Assembly (NCBI RefSeq): GCF_000607165.1
Contig: NZ_JFZG01000038.1
Coordinates: forward strand, 24,958 to 88,957
DNA length: 64,000 nucleotides
Direction of reading: 5' to 3'
Source of the DNA: Ralstonia pickettii
GTDB lineage: Bacteria; Pseudomonadota; Gammaproteobacteria; Burkholderiales; Burkholderiaceae
Shown here: piece by piece, positions 7,303-14,211 of the stretch
Position numbering within the stretch: the first letter of the stretch is position 1
Layout of the letters: each line of letters starts with the position of its first letter
Notes under the pieces: model-generated
Told to the model about the DNA's origin: nothing
What the model saw: the letters and a program-made list of their open reading frames with translations, nothing else
Databases searched by the model: none
Program-made: the position numbers and the translations under genes

Positions 7303-7734
7303 ATGACCGCAGCAACCAAGATCGGAATGAAGACCATTGTTGTTACTCGTGCAGAAGGCCCGTTTGGTGCTTGCGGTCGGTCGGAAAAGTGCAGCACGTT
7401 TGAGCAAGCAAATGGTGTTCTGAGGGCATGGAGCGCGACGGCACCAGCCAACGGCGGCTACGACAAGTGCGATTTCATGATCGAGTTTGACGACGGATTC
7501 ATCTACAAGGGGCGCTACGACCTGTATCACGGCTCCGTGAAAACTGCCGACGTAGGCGAACACGTGCGATCCCTGGCGCTGTTCTATACGGGTCGCGTCA
7601 CGCCTGACCACATGACCCAGGAATCCCATCTGGCATTCCTGCGGAAAAGGGGCGCAGAAGCATGCGAGAGCTACCAGCACCTTATCGACAACTATGAAAT
7701 CGGGTGCGAGGCAATCCCGGCATCGCTGCTCTGA
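7303..7734 (+). CDS. Unknown protein, 143 aa, LPD25-like
   Basis: The start at 7303 follows GGAAAGAGGAATCGCG and lies past the predicted transcription start; the ATG at 7258 is at the start point itself. The pattern EGPFGACGRSEKCSTFEQAN with GGYDKCDFMIEFDDGFIYKG and GRYDLYH is like the LPD25 domain of large polyvalent plasmid/phage proteins. That domain is usually found in proteins carried by conjugative elements, and its function is not established. The second half (SVKTADVGEHVRSLALFYTG onward) is helical. Confidence 0.6.
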   Translation: MTAATKIGMKTIVVTRAEGPFGACGRSEKCSTFEQANGVLRAWSATAPANGGYDKCDFMIEFDDGFIYKGRYDLYHGSVKTADVGEHVRSLALFYTGRVTPDHMTQESHLAFLRKRGAEACESYQHLIDNYEIGCEAIPASLL

Positions 7735-7744
7735 GGGCGTGGCT

Positions 7745-7972
7745 ATGGCCTCTGCTTACTTCGCTCCCCTTGTTTTGCTCCCAACCATTATTACCGCGCC
7801 GGGGAAATATCTCACACGGAGCGGCGCGGTTGTGACGGTTGAATCGGCCTCGCAGAAACACGATTTCCGGTGTGTTGGCGCATACCCGTGCGGGACTCGC
7901 GAGGGCTGGCATAAGAGCGGGCGCATCTTCGCTGGTTGTCTCACTGTGAACGACATTGTTGCTGCCGCTTAG
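7745..7972 (+). CDS. Unknown protein, 75 aa
   Basis: Starts 10 bp after the previous stop, so it is probably coupled. The sequence PGKYLTRSGAVVTVESASQK followed by RCVGAYPCGTREGWHKSGRI suggests a small beta-barrel-like fold with two Cys. Comparable short proteins with an opening GKY.TR.G..V occur on many plasmids and phages. No function can be assigned. Confidence 0.6.
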   Translation: MASAYFAPLVLLPTIITAPGKYLTRSGAVVTVESASQKHDFRCVGAYPCGTREGWHKSGRIFAGCLTVNDIVAAA

Positions 7973-8002
7973 GTGGGCACCGGCCCGGCAGCGTAAAGAC
8001 GT

Positions 8003-8026
8003 AGGCCCGAGAACGGGCCTTTTATT
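8003..8026 (+). terminator. Terminator of block 3
   Basis: AGGCCCG-AGAA-CGGGCCT followed by TTTATTT. Confidence 0.85.
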
Positions 8027-8088
8027 TGGCGGGCAGATCGGTGGCTATCAGGTAATCAAGCTGATCGGAAAATTCAATCTAAATAGAG

Positions 8089-8118
8089 ATAGACAAAACG
8101 AGATACGCAGGTTAGAAT
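8089..8118 (+). promoter_or_regulatory. Repeated-family promoter 4
   Basis: TAGACA at 8090-8095, 17-nt spacer, TAGAAT at 8113-8118, within the conserved 19-bp element. It drives 8162-10066. Confidence 0.85.
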
Positions 8119-8161
8119 TATTCCCATGGTGAACGAACAAGCACTGACAGGGGGTTACACA

Positions 8162-9151
8162 ATGAGCACCAAGTCGCAGTCGCTGAAGCAAATGGCGGAG
8201 GACAAAGGCAACGATGCTGTCTCCAAGAAGACCATCTATCAGGTCGATCCGCGAATTCTCAAGGTTGAGCCTGGGTTCAACCTGCGCATTGAGACGCCAG
8301 CGCTGAAGGAGTCCATCAATCTTCTGAAGGAGATGTACATCGCGGGCGCGGTATTTCCGCCGATCGATGTACACAAGGGCACGCAAGTCATTGACGACGG
8401 CCATCGTCGCCACGCGGCAATCATGCTGGCGATTGCGGAGGGGCACGAAGTTCGCAAGGTGGACGTTCGCGAGGTCGACGGAAATAACGTTGATCGCGTA
8501 TTGCACATGCTCGGTTCCGGCGATGGTAGCCGCCCGCTTTCGACTTTGGAAAAGGGGCTTGGCTACAAGCGGCTCCTGAAATTCGGCTGGTCTAAGCAGG
8601 ATATCTGTGCGGGTCGGCATGTTTCGATCACGCACGTTGAGCAGGCGCTGACACTCGCCAACGCAAACGCCGATGTACAAGACCTTCTTGCGCTTGAGCG
8701 GGTCTCGGTAGGGGCTGCTCTCCAAGCAATCCGCGAATATGGCGATGACGCGGGCAAGCTTCTTCAAGAGCTATCCGACTCGGCGCGTGGCGTGGGCGAC
8801 GAGACAAGCGACGGCCAGCCGAAGAAAGTCACGCGACGAGTGACGAATGCCGCCCGCAATCCTGAGTCCGCGCGCCGGTTGCCAGCGAAGTTCGCAAACC
8901 GTTATGCCAAGAACGTCGGAGACATGTTTTCTGCGATGCCTGACGAGTTGCGCGGCAAGGTTGCTCTCGCTGGCGACGACGAGACGATCCCCGTTTCTGC
9001 CCGGTATCTCAAAGAGCTGATGGAGCTGCACGCCGAAGCTGAGAAGCTTCGCGGCCCGGAGGGTGGAGCGGATGCCGAGGGCGATCCGCGCCAGCAAAGC
9101 CTCTTGGGCGATGGCAAGCCGTCCGAGACAGACGACGACGAGCAAAGCTGA
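8162..9151 (+). CDS. ParB/Spo0J-like protein in the leading region
   Basis: The 329-residue product carries a ParB N-terminal domain: PRILKVEPGFNLRIETPAL, then VFPPIDVHKG, and a box II-like DDGHRRHAAIMLAI in place of the usual GERR. A central helix-turn-helix (KFGWSKQDICAGRHVSITHV) and a basic C-terminal part follow. The start at 8162 has GGGGG spaced properly; ATG 8126 is at the transcription start. No ParA gene is adjacent. ParB-like proteins of this kind are common in leading regions and are thought to act in establishment rather than partition. CTPase activity cannot be judged. Confidence 0.8.
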   Translation: MSTKSQSLKQMAEDKGNDAVSKKTIYQVDPRILKVEPGFNLRIETPALKESINLLKEMYIAGAVFPPIDVHKGTQVIDDGHRRHAAIMLAIAEGHEVRKVDVREVDGNNVDRVLHMLGSGDGSRPLSTLEKGLGYKRLLKFGWSKQDICAGRHVSITHVEQALTLANANADVQDLLALERVSVGAALQAIREYGDDAGKLLQELSDSARGVGDETSDGQPKKVTRRVTNAARNPESARRLPAKFANRYAKNVGDMFSAMPDELRGKVALAGDDETIPVSARYLKELMELHAEAEKLRGPEGGADAEGDPRQQSLLGDGKPSETDDDEQS

Positions 9152-9164
9152 AAGGGGCGACGAA

Positions 9165-9482
9165 ATGGCAAGAGCAAGAGTGACGCACTCCGAAGACGCA
9201 GTGCAAATCACGTTCAAAGGCGATAAGCGCAACCCGGAACCGAGCACCGCCGTGGTTCAGTTTCCAGGCGGTCACATCGAGGTTTCGCGATGCTCAGACG
9301 GATCGTACTGGGCGCACGTGGAGGTAGTCGATCCAAAAAATATTGTTGGATCGCGCATCGACTATGCGCCCGGCGATGCGGCCGAGTTGTGCGCAATTCC
9401 TGATGTACCGCGCGCAACCGAGATTAAGCACATTGCGGTGCGCATTGGCAACGTCGTGCCGCACTTTGATCCGAACGCCTAA
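9165..9482 (+). CDS. Unknown protein, 105 aa
   Basis: ATG preceded by AAAGGGGCGACGAA, 13 bp after the parB-like stop. The sequence (ARVTHSEDAVQITFKGDKRN, then GSYWAHVEVVDPKNIVGSRI) is strand-rich and has no transmembrane segment or known motif. It is co-transcribed with the ParB-like gene. Confidence 0.6.
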   Translation: MARARVTHSEDAVQITFKGDKRNPEPSTAVVQFPGGHIEVSRCSDGSYWAHVEVVDPKNIVGSRIDYAPGDAAELCAIPDVPRATEIKHIAVRIGNVVPHFDPNA

Positions 9483-9504
9483 CCAACCGAATACGGAAAC
9501 CATC

Positions 9505-9813
9505 ATGAAATCGACTCTCTCCGCATGCGTCATTCTCCTGGCAGCTTTCGGAACGAGCGCACAGGCGTTCACGCTGGCTGCGGCTCGCCCGATCACCGTT
9601 ATTACGGTCTACAGCGAACAGCGGTCTACTGATCCGCTTCGCGATCAAGGAAAGGCTGACGCAAAGCCGCCGATCCGCATTGTCGATGGCGGCGTACGGG
9701 ATGCTGGCGGCACCTGTTTCGATCTGGACGAGTCTGGAAACATCTCCCAGGCTCCGGGGCAATGCGTGGTTCTACGTTCAGCAGAACCCGGCGAGCGCCC
9801 ACCTGGCCGCTGA
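9505..9813 (+). CDS. Small exported protein, 102 aa
   Basis: A clear signal peptide (MKSTLSACVILLAAFGTSAQ, cut after AQA) precedes an 80-residue soluble domain with TVYSEQRSTDPLRDQGKADA and a single Cys pair region (GTCFDLDE, GQCVVLR). It is the only exported product in the leading array. Periplasmic location is expected; the role is unknown, with exclusion of incoming plasmids one possibility. Confidence 0.6.
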   Translation: MKSTLSACVILLAAFGTSAQAFTLAAARPITVITVYSEQRSTDPLRDQGKADAKPPIRIVDGGVRDAGGTCFDLDESGNISQAPGQCVVLRSAEPGERPPGR

Positions 9814-9865
9814 CTCCCCTGCCCTGTTCATTGCCTAACGATCAAAAACACGAGGTAAATGCACC

Positions 9866-10066
9866 ATGCCAATGACCAAACAAGATTTGCAGTGGTTCGA
9901 GCTGCGCGACAAGCTGCCACCCGCACAAAAGCAAGCCGTTGAAGCGGCGTTTCAAGCCGCGACGGATGCAGTACGTGGCGCTGGCCTGAAAGCCGACATG
10001 TCCGACGTGGCGGCCTCGCTGGAAGGCGCAATCATCCGATTTGTGCAGGAATCCAACCCTCACTGA
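9866..10066 (+). CDS. Small helical protein, 66 aa
   Basis: Preceded by GAGGTAAATGCACC. The product (MTKQDLQWFELRDKLPPAQK, then AVEAAFQAATDAVRGAGLKA) is almost entirely amphipathic helix. No family recognised. Last gene of block 4. Confidence 0.55.
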   Translation: MPMTKQDLQWFELRDKLPPAQKQAVEAAFQAATDAVRGAGLKADMSDVAASLEGAIIRFVQESNPH

Positions 10067-10098
10067 ATGCGCGACCCACCCCCGGAGGCGCAACTTTG

Positions 10099-10128
10099 CC
10101 CTGGCGAAATTCTGCCAGGGTTTTTTTT
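10099..10128 (+). terminator. Terminator of block 4
   Basis: CCCTGGC pairs with GCCAGGG around an 8-nt loop and is followed by eight T. The next repeated-family promoter begins 12 bp later. Confidence 0.9.
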
Positions 10129-10139
10129 ACCATCAAGAG

Positions 10140-10169
10140 ATAGACAAAACGAGATACCTTGGGTATAGT
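10140..10169 (+). promoter_or_regulatory. Repeated-family promoter 5
   Basis: TAGACA at 10141-10146, 17-nt spacer, TATAGT at 10164-10169, within the conserved 19-bp element. It drives the methyltransferase-like gene. Confidence 0.85.
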
Positions 10170-10195
10170 TCTCTCACCTTTGAGGGAGCGAAGAC

Positions 10196-11047
10196 ATGGC
10201 TAAGAGAACACAGTCGGCCGGACTGGACGCCGCACAGAAAGAGTTTGTGAAGCTGGTCGAGATGAACTCGCGACGTTATCGCCGGCACGAGGTTTTCCGC
10301 GACTTTTGCGAGATGGCTGCCCTCAGCATCAGCAACTCGGTTGACCGGAGCCAATACGAGGAACGTGAAGCGCGCTATCTGGAAATCGTTGCTCGCTATG
10401 AGCGTGAAGAAGTTGAGCGCTTCCCCGCCATGCTGAGGTGCATTGTCGAGGCACTGAGCGCGGGCATGTGCGATTGTCTCGGGCAAGTCTTCATGGCGAT
10501 GGAGCTTGGCGATCATTGGAAGGGCCAATTCTTCACACCCTATGAGGTGTCCTACCTGATGGCGAAGATCGTCACATCCAACGTTGCGGCCGTGATCGAG
10601 AAAGAGGGATTCTTCACGCTCAATGAGCCGACAGCCGGGGCCGGTGCGATGGTGATCGCAACGGCTCACGCGATCCAAGATCAGGGAATCAACTACCAGC
10701 AGGCCATGCATGTCACCACGACGGATATTGACCTGACCGCCGTACACATGGCCTATATCCAGCTCTCATTGCTGCACATTCCTGCAATCGTGATTCATGG
10801 CAACGCGTTGTGGCCAGAGAAGACCTGGGGCCACTGGGTGACGCCCGCGCATGTCCTGGGCATGTGGGATGTTCGGCTCAACCGGCGCGAACGCGCCGAA
10901 GGCGAGCGCAAGCCGGCCGAGGCCGCTGCTCCGGTGGCTGGGGACGCGCCGAAGCTTGCTGCTGAACCAACTTCAATCGACGCACAACGTGCGGCGATTG
11001 TAGCGAAGCGGATCGAGAAGGCAGACCAGCTCGATCTATTCGCCTGA
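10196..11047 (+). CDS. N6-adenine DNA methyltransferase-like protein (possibly inactive)
   Basis: This 283-residue protein has the SAM-binding half of a type I HsdM-like N6-adenine methyltransferase: QFFTPYEVSYLMAKIV, motif I EPTAGAGAMVIA near residue 143, and acidic motif TTDID near 181. The catalytic (N/D)PP(Y/F) motif expected after VIHGNALWP is not visible; the sequence there is TWGHWVTPAHVLGMWD. The Ala/Pro-rich C-terminus ends in QLDLFA. No restriction subunit is adjacent, so it is an orphan. Methylases in leading regions can protect incoming DNA from restriction; a dead one could instead bind DNA or block a host enzyme. Confidence 0.75.
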   Translation: MAKRTQSAGLDAAQKEFVKLVEMNSRRYRRHEVFRDFCEMAALSISNSVDRSQYEEREARYLEIVARYEREEVERFPAMLRCIVEALSAGMCDCLGQVFMAMELGDHWKGQFFTPYEVSYLMAKIVTSNVAAVIEKEGFFTLNEPTAGAGAMVIATAHAIQDQGINYQQAMHVTTTDIDLTAVHMAYIQLSLLHIPAIVIHGNALWPEKTWGHWVTPAHVLGMWDVRLNRRERAEGERKPAEAAAPVAGDAPKLAAEPTSIDAQRAAIVAKRIEKADQLDLFA

Positions 11048-11126
11048 TGCCGGCAAACCTTCCCGTCTCGGGGTAGGAACGGCTATCAAAGCCGCGCAAA
11101 GTTAAGGAAAATCTATCGCATTAAAG

Positions 11127-11156
11127 ATAGACAAAACGAGATACGAAAGGTATAAT
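11127..11156 (+). promoter_or_regulatory. Repeated-family promoter 6
   Basis: TAGACA at 11128-11133, 17-nt spacer, TATAAT at 11151-11156, within the conserved 19-bp element. It drives 11187-12088. Confidence 0.85.
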
Positions 11157-11186
11157 TTCCACATGTCGATCGATGTGGGGAACGCA

Positions 11187-11486
11187 ATGATTTATCACCC
11201 TGAACTCGGTGAAGAGCCGGCCGAGCGCCTGTTCTACATGGAGCATAACTTCCGCAGCACGTACAGCCTCTGTTGGCTGGAAGCCAAGGACACCGAAGCG
11301 CGGGCGAAGCTGAAGGAGCTGAACATTCGCCCCGTTGCCGGCACGGCACCGGAGCGCGGTGTGCCCGGCGAATGGATGCAAGCAACCCGCCTGGGTGTGC
11401 CCGTCTTCCACTGTCTCATTTCTAGGGATTCGAGCGACAAGCTGCGCCTTGATGATCTTGTGGCTACTCGCGTTCTTCTCGATTGA
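11187..11486 (+). CDS. Unknown protein, 99 aa
   Basis: The start at 11187 has GTGGGGAACGCA before it; the in-frame ATG 11163 is at the predicted transcription start. The product (MIYHPELGEEPAERLFYMEH, then WLEAKDTEARAKLKELNIRP) looks like a compact alpha/beta protein. No domain recognised. Confidence 0.6.
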   Translation: MIYHPELGEEPAERLFYMEHNFRSTYSLCWLEAKDTEARAKLKELNIRPVAGTAPERGVPGEWMQATRLGVPVFHCLISRDSSDKLRLDDLVATRVLLD

Positions 11487-11498
11487 GGGGCTTGTGCA

Positions 11499-11834
11499 AT
11501 GACTACCTCTCGATACCGTGCAACCGTCGATCATGTTGATGACTGCCAACCCTCCTGCTGCGGTAACTGCGGTTGGGTCGGCGTTGCGGCTGATACCGCA
11601 GAAATTGAGGAATGTGCCTTGACTCCTGGCGACCCCTCCCCCGTTGGTCGTTGCCCGGAATGCGATTCGATTGCTTACGTGAAGATGGCACCTAGCCCCG
11701 CGTTTCATGGCGTTGCACATGTGCTGCGCGAAGGGTTGCGGTTGATGCCGCTTGGCTCAAAAGCGCGGGCGGCTTGGTTGTCGAGGGCTTCCACCGTGCT
11801 GGCCGCATTCGAACAGGAGGGGTTGAAGTCATGA
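11499..11834 (+). CDS. Small zinc-ribbon-like protein, 111 aa
   Basis: The N-terminal half has CQPSCCGNCGW and, 40 residues later, GRCPECDSIAY, giving two CxxC knuckles that suggest a zinc ribbon. The C-terminal half is helical and basic (LREGLRLMPLGSKARAAWLS). It may bind nucleic acid or a host protein. Its stop overlaps the start of the next gene (ATGA), so the two are translationally coupled. Confidence 0.6.
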   Translation: MTTSRYRATVDHVDDCQPSCCGNCGWVGVAADTAEIEECALTPGDPSPVGRCPECDSIAYVKMAPSPAFHGVAHVLREGLRLMPLGSKARAAWLSRASTVLAAFEQEGLKS

Positions 11835-12088
11835 ACTTGCTCACGGTTCTTGAATGGGCGGGGGCTGCCATGGGGTTGACTGGTGCGTTTCTGTTGGCGA
11901 CGCACAGTCGCATTTCCCGTTATGGCTGGTTGTGGTTTCTCGCTGCAAACCTAGCGATGGCTGGTCTTGCTGTTGGGATCGGTCGATATGGTCTGTTGGT
12001 GCAACAGGTCGGATTCACTGCGACTAGTTTGCTGGGAATCTGGCGCGCGGGCTTTCTGCCGCGCGTTTGGAGAACGAGGGCGCGCTGA
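11831..12088 (+). CDS. Small membrane protein, 85 aa
   Basis: It contains three hydrophobic segments (LTVLEWAGAAMGLTGAFLLA, LWFLAANLAMAGLAVGI, VGFTATSLLGIW) separated by short charged loops and a basic C-terminus. It is coupled by a 4-nt overlap to the zinc-ribbon gene. Probably an inner-membrane protein; function unknown. Confidence 0.6.
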   Translation: MNLLTVLEWAGAAMGLTGAFLLATHSRISRYGWLWFLAANLAMAGLAVGIGRYGLLVQQVGFTATSLLGIWRAGFLPRVWRTRAR

Positions 12089-12140
12089 GCGGCTGCCCTA
12101 CTCAGGCTGGTGATAGCGGCCAGGCTCGCAAAAGTATGAG

Positions 12141-12167
12141 CGCCCCACGGCTTGCCGTGGGGCGTTT
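12141..12167 (+). terminator. Terminator ending the leading gene array
   Basis: CGCCCCACGGC-TT-GCCGTGGGGCG followed by TTT. Confidence 0.85.
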
Positions 12168-12193
12168 GCATTTAACCCTGTAGTGGACGATTT

Positions 12194-12245
12194 TGGATCA
12201 TGTGAACCAGTTGGTTCACATGATCCAATTGGTTCATGTGAGCCA
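12194..12245 (+). repeat. Three 16-bp near-palindromes at 18-bp spacing
   Basis: TGGATCATGTGAACCA (12194-12209), its exact reverse complement (12212-12227) and TGGTTCATGTGAGCCA (12230-12245) are spaced exactly 18 bp. The same motif recurs three times inside the stbA-like gene at 14343-14406. The shape is that of a multi-site operator or centromere. Confidence 0.8.
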
Positions 12246-12251
12246 ATTCTA

Positions 12252-12279
12252 CGCCAGCTCGCGCTAGCGCGAGCTGGCG
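12252..12279. other. 28-bp perfect palindrome
   Basis: CGCCAGCTCGCGCT is followed immediately by its reverse complement. It directly adjoins the three-site repeat and could form a cruciform or a single-strand hairpin. The 900 bp from 12089 to 12991 holds only this, the two 118-bp repeats, other hairpins (for example GGCGCTTGC-GT-GCAAGCGCC at 12493-12512) and a terminator; I see no gene. Confidence 0.85.
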
Positions 12280-12341
12280 GCCGCACCGACAAGTGGCGGC
12301 TTCCGCCGCAGAGTGGGAGCAATTCGCGGCGTGCAGGCGCG

Positions 12342-12459
12342 GCAGCTCTGGTGTGGAAATGGGGATGCGGTTGCCCACCGTCCGCCGCTGGCGGCCCGTG
12401 GACAACCGCACCGCGCCCCTGCCTCTTGCGGGCCGGTCGCTTCCCCATTTTTCGCGCGC
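12342..12459 (+). repeat. 118-bp direct repeat, copy A
   Basis: It matches 12536-12653 closely along its whole length. It contains GCGGTTG (pairing with CAACCGC) around an inner CCGCC-GCT-GGCGG hairpin, and an outer pair AAATGGGGA/TCCCCATTT at its ends. The long open frames across it on several strands arise from high GC and are not genes. Confidence 0.8.
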
Positions 12460-12535
12460 CGCGAACCTGGCGCGGCGGCCGGCACCGCGCCAGGCGCTTG
12501 CGTGCAAGCGCCGCGCATTCCCGCGTGCCGGCGCA

Positions 12536-12653
12536 GCAGCTCTGGCATGGAAATGGGGGTGCGGTTGCCCACCGTCCGCCGTTGGCGGCCCGTGGACAAC
12601 CGCACCGCGCCCCTGCCACTTACGGGCCGGTCGCTCCCCCATTTTTCGCGCGC
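12536..12653 (+). repeat. 118-bp direct repeat, copy B
   Basis: Second copy, 194 bp downstream of the first, with the same nested inverted repeats. The pair could be a single-strand initiation or structural element near oriT. Confidence 0.8.
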
Positions 12654-12913
12654 TGGGAATGCGCCAGGTCGGCCAACGCCGAAGCCCGTACCGACGCGGC
12701 CGGCCGGCGAGCGCTGTGAAAAGCTGGCTTGCAGAGAGGGGGGGTTCCTTCGCGTGCCGGCCTGGGTCTGGCGTTGATGGTGATACCCGCTACTCGGTCC
12801 CGCGAGTCGCGCTGAGTCGCGCGGCAACCGCCCGGAGTTCTGCCGGCCGCCCTACTCCTACCGATCCTGCATAGGCGCGGACACTCCTGACGCTAGTTGC
12901 AGTAACGGAGGGT

Positions 12914-12954
12914 AAAAAAAGGGGCATTACAGTGTCATTAACTGTAATACCCGG
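12914..12954 (-). terminator. Terminator of the stb-like operon
   Basis: On the - strand, ATTACAGT pairs with ACTGTAAT (arms extended by GGG/CCC) and is followed by seven T. It lies 38 bp after the last gene of the operon. Confidence 0.85.
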
Positions 12955-12991
12955 ACATTATTCGCATGATGTTGGGGATTTTCCCCCGCAA

Positions 12992-13453
12992 TCACTGCTC
13001 AGGGGCTTTGTTGATGGCCGTTTGCAGCTTGGCTTGGGTGGCTGCGTCGAGTGTCGCGAACGCAGCCTTTACCGCGCGGCCCACTTTCGCATCATCGCGA
13101 TCCCTGTTGAGTACGTACATTCCCGCGACCACAACGAGACTGGCCGCCAAGCCGGCTAAGACACCGACGATGGCGAGTGTTGCACGGGGGATTTGTGGGG
13201 CGGGAGCGGCCAAGGCAACAGGTTCAGGTGCTGCGGTTGCTGCCTTTGCGATCCGGGCAGCGTCCTGGGCCATCCGCGCGCTATCTTGAACCGTGCGCGC
13301 GGTCTCCTTCAATTGCTTTTCTACCGATTGCACGTCGTTCATGAGGGCTTCCGCCCTATCGAAAGTCTCATGCAACTCGCCCAGGAGAATCCGCATAGCG
13401 GCATCGCGCCGCGTGTTGGGGCCGCCCTCCTGCTGCTTGGCCGCTTCGCTCAT
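12992..13453 (-). CDS. StbC-like membrane-anchored protein
   Basis: 153 residues: an N-terminal coiled coil (MRILLGELHETFDRAEALMN through KETARTVQDSARMAQDAARI), an Ala/Pro linker, one transmembrane helix (ATLAIVGVLAGLAASLVVVA) and a short C-terminal domain. It is third in the three-gene operon and overlaps the preceding gene by 4 nt. Position and operon layout match stbC of R388-type plasmids, whose role is unresolved; the assignment rests on context more than on sequence. Confidence 0.6.
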   Translation of the reverse strand: MSEAAKQQEGGPNTRRDAAMRILLGELHETFDRAEALMNDVQSVEKQLKETARTVQDSARMAQDAARIAKAATAAPEPVALAAPAPQIPRATLAIVGVLAGLAASLVVVAGMYVLNRDRDDAKVGRAVKAAFATLDAATQAKLQTAINKAPEQ

Positions 13454-14211
13454 TTCTTGGCCTTGCCGAAGAGCTGTTCGGTTGCGGTCGAAAGGTTGGC
13501 GTACGCGTGAACGGCCAAGTCGTGGTCCGCTTGGTGCTCGATGGCCTGTTCAACCATTTCGAAGTCGCCCGCAGCCTTAGCCTCTGCTCGCTTGGCCTTC
13601 CAGTCCGTCTGATCTTCCGCCAGCTCGCGAATGTTCTTGCGGCGGACCAAATCAAACACCTCGTTTTGCCTGATAACGATGTGCGGTTCATAAGTGGCCT
13701 TACTCTTGCCGTCCGTCATGGCGTAGCCGCTAATCTGCGCATAAACCTGTTCGACCGCCAGCAAACCGCTTTCTCCGCCGTCATACATGTTGTAGACAAC
13801 GCGGATTTTGCTGGCCGGAATCCCCAGCTTGGAAAGCCATTCGATAGTCGCGATGGTGTCTTTCTGCTGCTTATCGGCCGGAACGGTTGGCACGATAATC
13901 AGGTCAAGCTCACCGATAGCGCTCTTATAGCGCGTCAGTTCCGACATGAAGCCGACAACGTTCGATGCGCCAACATCAATAATCACGTCATCGTGCAGCA
14001 TGAGCTGTTTGAAAATCTCGCGAAACTCGGACGCCGAGAATTCTTCAGCCTGAACACTTTCGACCTCGTTGGCGACAGAGGCGTTATGCATTTCGACCGA
14101 AATGAATTTCGCCTTCGGGCGACTTGCCGCAAGCCAGTTGACGGAGAGCGTGGTTTTGCCAACGTTCCCGCTCAGGTTGATGACGGCGATTTTCAGGTCT
14201 TTGGTGGTCAT
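13450..14211 (-). CDS. stbB: StbB-like ParA-family ATPase
   Basis: The 253-residue product starts with a deviant Walker A (INLSGNVGKTTLSVNWLAA, about residues 12-30), followed by DVIIDVGASN (Walker A' / B region) and LDLIIVPTVPADKQQ. It belongs to the ParA/MinD superfamily. In R388, StbB is needed for conjugation and affects plasmid positioning in balance with StbA. The 4-nt overlaps with both neighbours fix the starts. Confidence 0.75.
   Translation of the reverse strand: MTTKDLKIAVINLSGNVGKTTLSVNWLAASRPKAKFISVEMHNASVANEVESVQAEEFSASEFREIFKQLMLHDDVIIDVGASNVVGFMSELTRYKSAIGELDLIIVPTVPADKQQKDTIATIEWLSKLGIPASKIRVVYNMYDGGESGLLAVEQVYAQISGYAMTDGKSKATYEPHIVIRQNEVFDLVRRKNIRELAEDQTDWKAKRAEAKAAGDFEMVEQAIEHQADHDLAVHAYANLSTATEQLFGKAKK

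Noticed and set aside
8162..9151. Partition system parAB
   Set aside because: No ParA gene is adjacent and the gene sits in the repeated-promoter array; the ATPase at 13450-14211 belongs to the stb-like operon.
12194..12653. CRISPR-like repeat array
   Set aside because: Repeats are palindromic 16-bp sites and two 118-bp copies, without regular spacers or cas genes.
12183..12874. Several long overlapping frames on both strands
   Set aside because: They cross two direct repeats in a very GC-rich stretch, repeat the same peptide pieces and lack ribosome sites; not genes.
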